Below are positions 61,217 to 64,000 of a stretch of 64,000 bases of DNA, one piece after another (within the stretch, counting starts at the first letter, position 1; each line of letters begins with the position of its first letter). The notes below the pieces were generated by a model. It made no database searches and had not been told where the DNA came from. It saw nothing but the letters and a program-made list of their open reading frames with translations. Source of the stretch: Nostoc linckia NIES-25 (GTDB lineage: Bacteria; Cyanobacteriota; Cyanobacteriia; Cyanobacteriales; Nostocaceae); assembly GCF_002368035.1 (NCBI RefSeq), contig NZ_AP018223.1, positions 381,016 to 445,015 of the forward strand. The letters are read 5' to 3'. The position numbers and the translations under genes were made by a program.

Positions 61217-62113
61217 TTAACGTTTTGGTGTAGCTTCACCAAACTTAATTAAAAGAGCGATCGCAATACTCACAATTAAAATTAACGTCATACTCAAAGC
61301 TGAACCAAATCCCCAATTTTGAGTCGCTCCCAGAAACTGGTTATAAACTAATCGCGCCGCTGTCATACTAGAAGCACCACCAAGTAATTCTGGGTCGGTA
61401 AAATCTCCCAAACCTGTGATAAATACAAGCATCGAACCAGCTGCAATTCCTGGAAAAATTTGAGGTATTGTTACTTTGAAAAAAGCTTCCACGGGATTTG
61501 CACCTAAATCTGCTGCTGCTTCTAATAAACGTTTATCTAGCTTTTCCAAAGAAGCATATAAAATTAAAACCATATAGGGTAATTGGCTATAACTCATACC
61601 AATTAATACAGCCGTACTTGTATTCAGCAATTCCAATGTAGGCAAGCTGAAATAGCTTAATAAACTATTCAATAAACCACTAGGACGAAGAATTGTAATC
61701 CAAGCATAAGAACGCAATAACGAAGAAGTCCATAAAGGCAAAACAAAGCCTAATATCAGCAAATTTCGCCACCGCTTCGGTGCAACCACAGCAATCCAAT
61801 AGGCCACAGGGAAGCCTAAAATTAAACAAATGCTTGTAGTGCTAAAAGCTAAAAATAGCGATCGCAGGATGACTTGTAAATAAAGAGGGTCGAATATTCG
61901 GATATAGTTTTTGAATCCATTGGGATTAACTACATCTCCCGGTCGAATGTCTGCAACCAAACTTAACTCAAAAATTATCAAACTTGGCAGCACCAACAAA
62001 AGTAATAACCAAATTCCTGACGGTGCAAGTAACACTAAAGGTTGCAGCCAACTTCTGCGCTGACTATGGAATTCATCTTTTTGCAAAAGATTGTTTTTTT
62101 CAATATTTATCAT
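61217..62113 (-). CDS. potB: Polyamine ABC transporter permease, PotB type
   Basis: 298 residues from the ATG at 62113 (AGGAG six bases upstream; a TTG two codons earlier is in frame). Six transmembrane helices; the EAA loop is EAAADLGANPVEAFFKVTIP and GLGDFTDPELLGG is PotB-typical. It should import spermidine/putrescine. It follows the binding-protein gene by 84 bp on the same strand. PotA and PotC are not in the window. Confidence 0.9.
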   Translation of the reverse strand: MINIEKNNLLQKDEFHSQRRSWLQPLVLLAPSGIWLLLLLVLPSLIIFELSLVADIRPGDVVNPNGFKNYIRIFDPLYLQVILRSLFLAFSTTSICLILGFPVAYWIAVVAPKRWRNLLILGFVLPLWTSSLLRSYAWITILRPSGLLNSLLSYFSLPTLELLNTSTAVLIGMSYSQLPYMVLILYASLEKLDKRLLEAAADLGANPVEAFFKVTIPQIFPGIAAGSMLVFITGLGDFTDPELLGGASSMTAARLVYNQFLGATQNWGFGSALSMTLILIVSIAIALLIKFGEATPKR

Positions 62114-62131
62114 TCCCAACTCCTAATTGTT

Positions 62132-62195
62132 GTACAGACGCGATTAATCGCGTCTCTACTAATTTTTGTATAGACACGATTAATCACATCTCTAC
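62132..62195. repeat. Tandem AGACGCGATTAATCGCGTCT palindromes
   Basis: Two similar palindromic units (GACGCGATTAATCGCGTC and GACACGATTAATCACATC) occupy the spacer between the PotD- and PotB-like genes. Related single copies lie at about 17732 and 22984. Confidence 0.75.
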
Positions 62196-62197
62196 TC

Positions 62198-63283
62198 TTA
62201 ACTGCTAGTTAATTGAGTCCAGTAGCGTTCATAAACATCTTCAAATTCTCCTACAGGACTGATTCGCTCGCAATTTGCTAAAAGTGACTCCGGGGGAAAT
62301 AAATTAGAATTATTTTGTATACGTTTTGGCAATTGCTCGAATCCCGCACTATTAGGTGTAGCAATATTAAGACGTTGACTGATTTGGGCTGCTACTTCTG
62401 GTTGTAAAATCATGTTAATCCAAGCGTAGGCTCCAGCTAAATTGGGGGCTGTTTTAGGAATTATAATAGTGTCTGTCCATAATGAAGAACCGCTGCGGGG
62501 AATCACATATTTGAATTTAGGATTTTCTTTAGAGATTTTCACCGCATCTGCTGAATAACACATTGCTAAAACTAAATCTCCTCCGAGAATTTGATTTTGC
62601 CAAGCATCTGTATCAAAAGCAGCGATCGCAGGTTTCAGCACTTTCAATTTATCATAAGCTTGTTTGATTTCTAATTCGTTTTTAGAGTTATAAGAATAAC
62701 CTAACATTCGCAATACTGCACCCATAACTTCTCGCACATCATTGAGCAAAGTCATGCGTTTATTAAGTTTGTCTTGGTTTTGCCAAAGGTAATCCCAATC
62801 TTCTGGAGTATCTTGAAGTTTTTCAGAATTATAAATAAAACCTGTTGTACCCCAATTAAAAGGAATACTATAACGGTTATTGGGGTCATATATAGGATTA
62901 GAAAACCGGGGAAATAAATTTTCTAGACCAATTAGGCGATCGCGATTTATTTCTGTTAATAAATCTTTATCTACCATCTTCTGCACCATATAATCAGATG
63001 GGTAGATAATACTGTAAGCGCTACCACCTCCAGCTTGCAACTTAGCCAGCATCACATCGTTAGAATCATAGACATCCGCCAGCACTTTCATGCCAGTTTG
63101 AGTACTAAAAGTTGTTAGTAATTGTTTGTCAGTATATTGCGTCCAAGTATAAATATAAAGTTGATCGCTTCGACCAGAAGTATTAGAATTAGCACGTACT
63201 TGGGCTAGCCTCCAACCGCAACTCGTTAAAGACAAGCTAGAAAGTGCTGCTACTCCTTTTAAAAATTGTCGTCTTTTAGTCAT
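62198..63283 (-). CDS. potD: Polyamine ABC transporter substrate-binding lipoprotein, PotD type
   Basis: 361 residues. The N-terminus has a twin-arginine (KRRQFLK) and a lipobox (SLTSCGW, Cys22), so it is likely a Tat-exported lipoprotein. The binding-protein signature is LYIYTWTQYTDKQLLTTFST, IIYPSDYMVQKMVDKDLLTE and IPFNWGTTGFIYNSEKL. Trp and Asp residues that cradle polyamines in PotD/PotF are conserved in these segments. It is the first gene before potB and presumably delivers to it. Confidence 0.92.
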   Translation of the reverse strand: MTKRRQFLKGVAALSSLSLTSCGWRLAQVRANSNTSGRSDQLYIYTWTQYTDKQLLTTFSTQTGMKVLADVYDSNDVMLAKLQAGGGSAYSIIYPSDYMVQKMVDKDLLTEINRDRLIGLENLFPRFSNPIYDPNNRYSIPFNWGTTGFIYNSEKLQDTPEDWDYLWQNQDKLNKRMTLLNDVREVMGAVLRMLGYSYNSKNELEIKQAYDKLKVLKPAIAAFDTDAWQNQILGGDLVLAMCYSADAVKISKENPKFKYVIPRSGSSLWTDTIIIPKTAPNLAGAYAWINMILQPEVAAQISQRLNIATPNSAGFEQLPKRIQNNSNLFPPESLLANCERISPVGEFEDVYERYWTQLTSS

Positions 63284-63454
63284 TCGTCTTCTATAAGAAA
63301 GTTAATATTGGCTGGTTGTTAAAGCATTTATAGCCACCTCAGCCAGTCCAAAAAACACTCTGGAGTACTGGAATTAAAAACAAGTCAGCCGATATTATAA
63401 CCGTGCTAACGCAGTTTAACCGTGTATTAGTAATTTTTATTACATTAGTATGCT

Positions 63455-63845
63455 ATGTTGTTTCCATCTAATTCTGCAAAACAGAACTCAGGTTTGGCTA
63501 GGAAACCTGGCTTATGGCTGCAAAGCTTTGAATTTGAAGTTGTAACGGTGAATTTACACAGTAGCATAACCAACCGCAGCAACCGAGAAGCAAAATACTT
63601 TCTGGAAGGCTTGAGGAATAACGTCACTCCGGAAATGGTGCAGATACCGCCAGGAACTTTTACCACCTATAGAAAACGTGAGTTGGAATGATGCAGTAGA
63701 ATTTTGTAAAAAATTGAGCTAAAAGATGGGATGTACTTACAGATTACTTAACGAAGCTGAATGGGAATATGCCTGTCGTGCTGGAAATTGCCAATTTGAT
63801 ACTTTCAAAACTATAGAATCCGATTTGATTATCGAAAAAATTTAA
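63455..63845 (+). pseudogene. Decayed formylglycine-generating-enzyme-like (SUMF) gene
   Basis: The first frame reads FEFEVVTVNLHSSITNRSNR then EAKYFLEGLRNNVTPEMVQI and PPGTF, the typical start of cyanobacterial SUMF proteins. It then jumps frame at about 63663 to PPIENVSWNDAVEFCKKLS, TAA at 63720, and in the same frame TYRLLNEAEWEYACRAG. Roughly 70 residues between PPGTF and PIENVSW are missing. At least one deletion, one frameshift and one stop are needed, so it is inactive. Confidence 0.8.
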
Positions 63846-63847
63846 GT

Positions 63848-63883
63848 GTAGGGTGCGTTAGCCTTTGGCGTAACGTACCCTAC
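63848..63883. repeat. Short family A palindrome, solo hairpin
   Basis: GTAGGGTGCGTTAGCCTTTG... to AACGTACCCTAC forms a 36-base hairpin. It matches the arm of the elements at 33119-33196 and 51082-51160, with the same flank (TATATTTCAAAAATAAAATA, then GTCCTATAG). Confidence 0.8.
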
Positions 63884-64000
63884 GTATATTTCAAAAATAA
63901 AATATCAGTCCTATAGAAGATAAAAACATTTTCAACTCTAAAATAATAAATTATATTTGCTTTCTCAACCAAGAGCGAAATGCTCTCATCGCTGTATTTC

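Overview
The window looks like chromosomal DNA of a filamentous, hormogonium-forming cyanobacterium of the Nostoc/Anabaena group. The evidence is the dense scatter of the HIP1 octamer GCGATCGC, many short tandem heptamer repeats (STRRs) in spacers, and typical cyanobacterial genes: an S21 gene just downstream of a glycine-rich RRM protein, a carotenoid oxygenase, PatA- and PixJ-type proteins, an RNase R-type exonuclease beside rpsR/rpmG, a TamB-like giant protein and DUF3110. No tRNA, rRNA, CRISPR array or intact insertion sequence was recognised. Identifications rest on motifs and family memory; no database search was run.

Layout. 1-5.3 kb: 5' end of a tryptophanase/tyrosine phenol-lyase type gene, then small conserved proteins and queF. 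5.4-9 kb: DUF2157 membrane protein with its GDYXXLXY partner and an RNA m5C methyltransferase. 9-11.7 kb: RppA/RppB-type two-component system. 12-16.2 kb: divergent pair of a membrane-anchored CHAT protease fused to a PstS-like binding domain, and a GRDP/TIGR04222 membrane protein with a Cys/Gly tail. 16.6-19.9 kb: RDD protein, L33, S18, exoribonuclease. 20-27.3 kb: short LeuA-like enzyme beside two broken small genes, radical SAM/B12 protein, DUF4336 protein, Uma2 protein, carotenoid oxygenase, single-domain globin. 27.4-32.2 kb: HicAB, two 5'-truncated gene pieces joined head to head, ExbD/ExbB with a divergent TonB-like protein. 32.6-39.3 kb: Hsp20, DnaK tail remnant, a two-gene unit of unknown role, ilvA, RRM protein with rpsU, aldo/keto reductase. 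40-49 kb: orphan sugar ABC permease, TamB-like protein with four 210-bp internal repeats, DUF3110 protein, murQ. 49.5-60.3 kb: phototaxis (Pix/Ptx) chemosensory locus. 60.4-64 kb: Uma2 protein, PotB/PotD-like transporter parts, decayed formylglycine-generating-enzyme-like gene.

Working together. The phototaxis locus is the largest functional unit: a PatA-type regulator, CheY-like PixH, CheW-like PixI, a bilin-binding methyl-accepting PixJ and a hybrid CheA (PixL), expected to turn light direction into pilus-driven gliding. TonB/ExbB/ExbD energise outer-membrane uptake, and TamB serves the outer membrane. Gene decay is a strong theme: at least seven remnants are readable (ParD, a frameshifted 80-codon gene, NACHT-like tail, thioesterase, DnaK tail, four-helix-bundle gene with a stop, FGE-like gene), several beside palindromic MITE-like elements or STRRs.

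The best candidate for an unusual system is the CHAT-transmembrane-phosphate-binding-protein fusion, which reads like a one-protein transmembrane receptor protease, together with its divergent Cys-rich partner.
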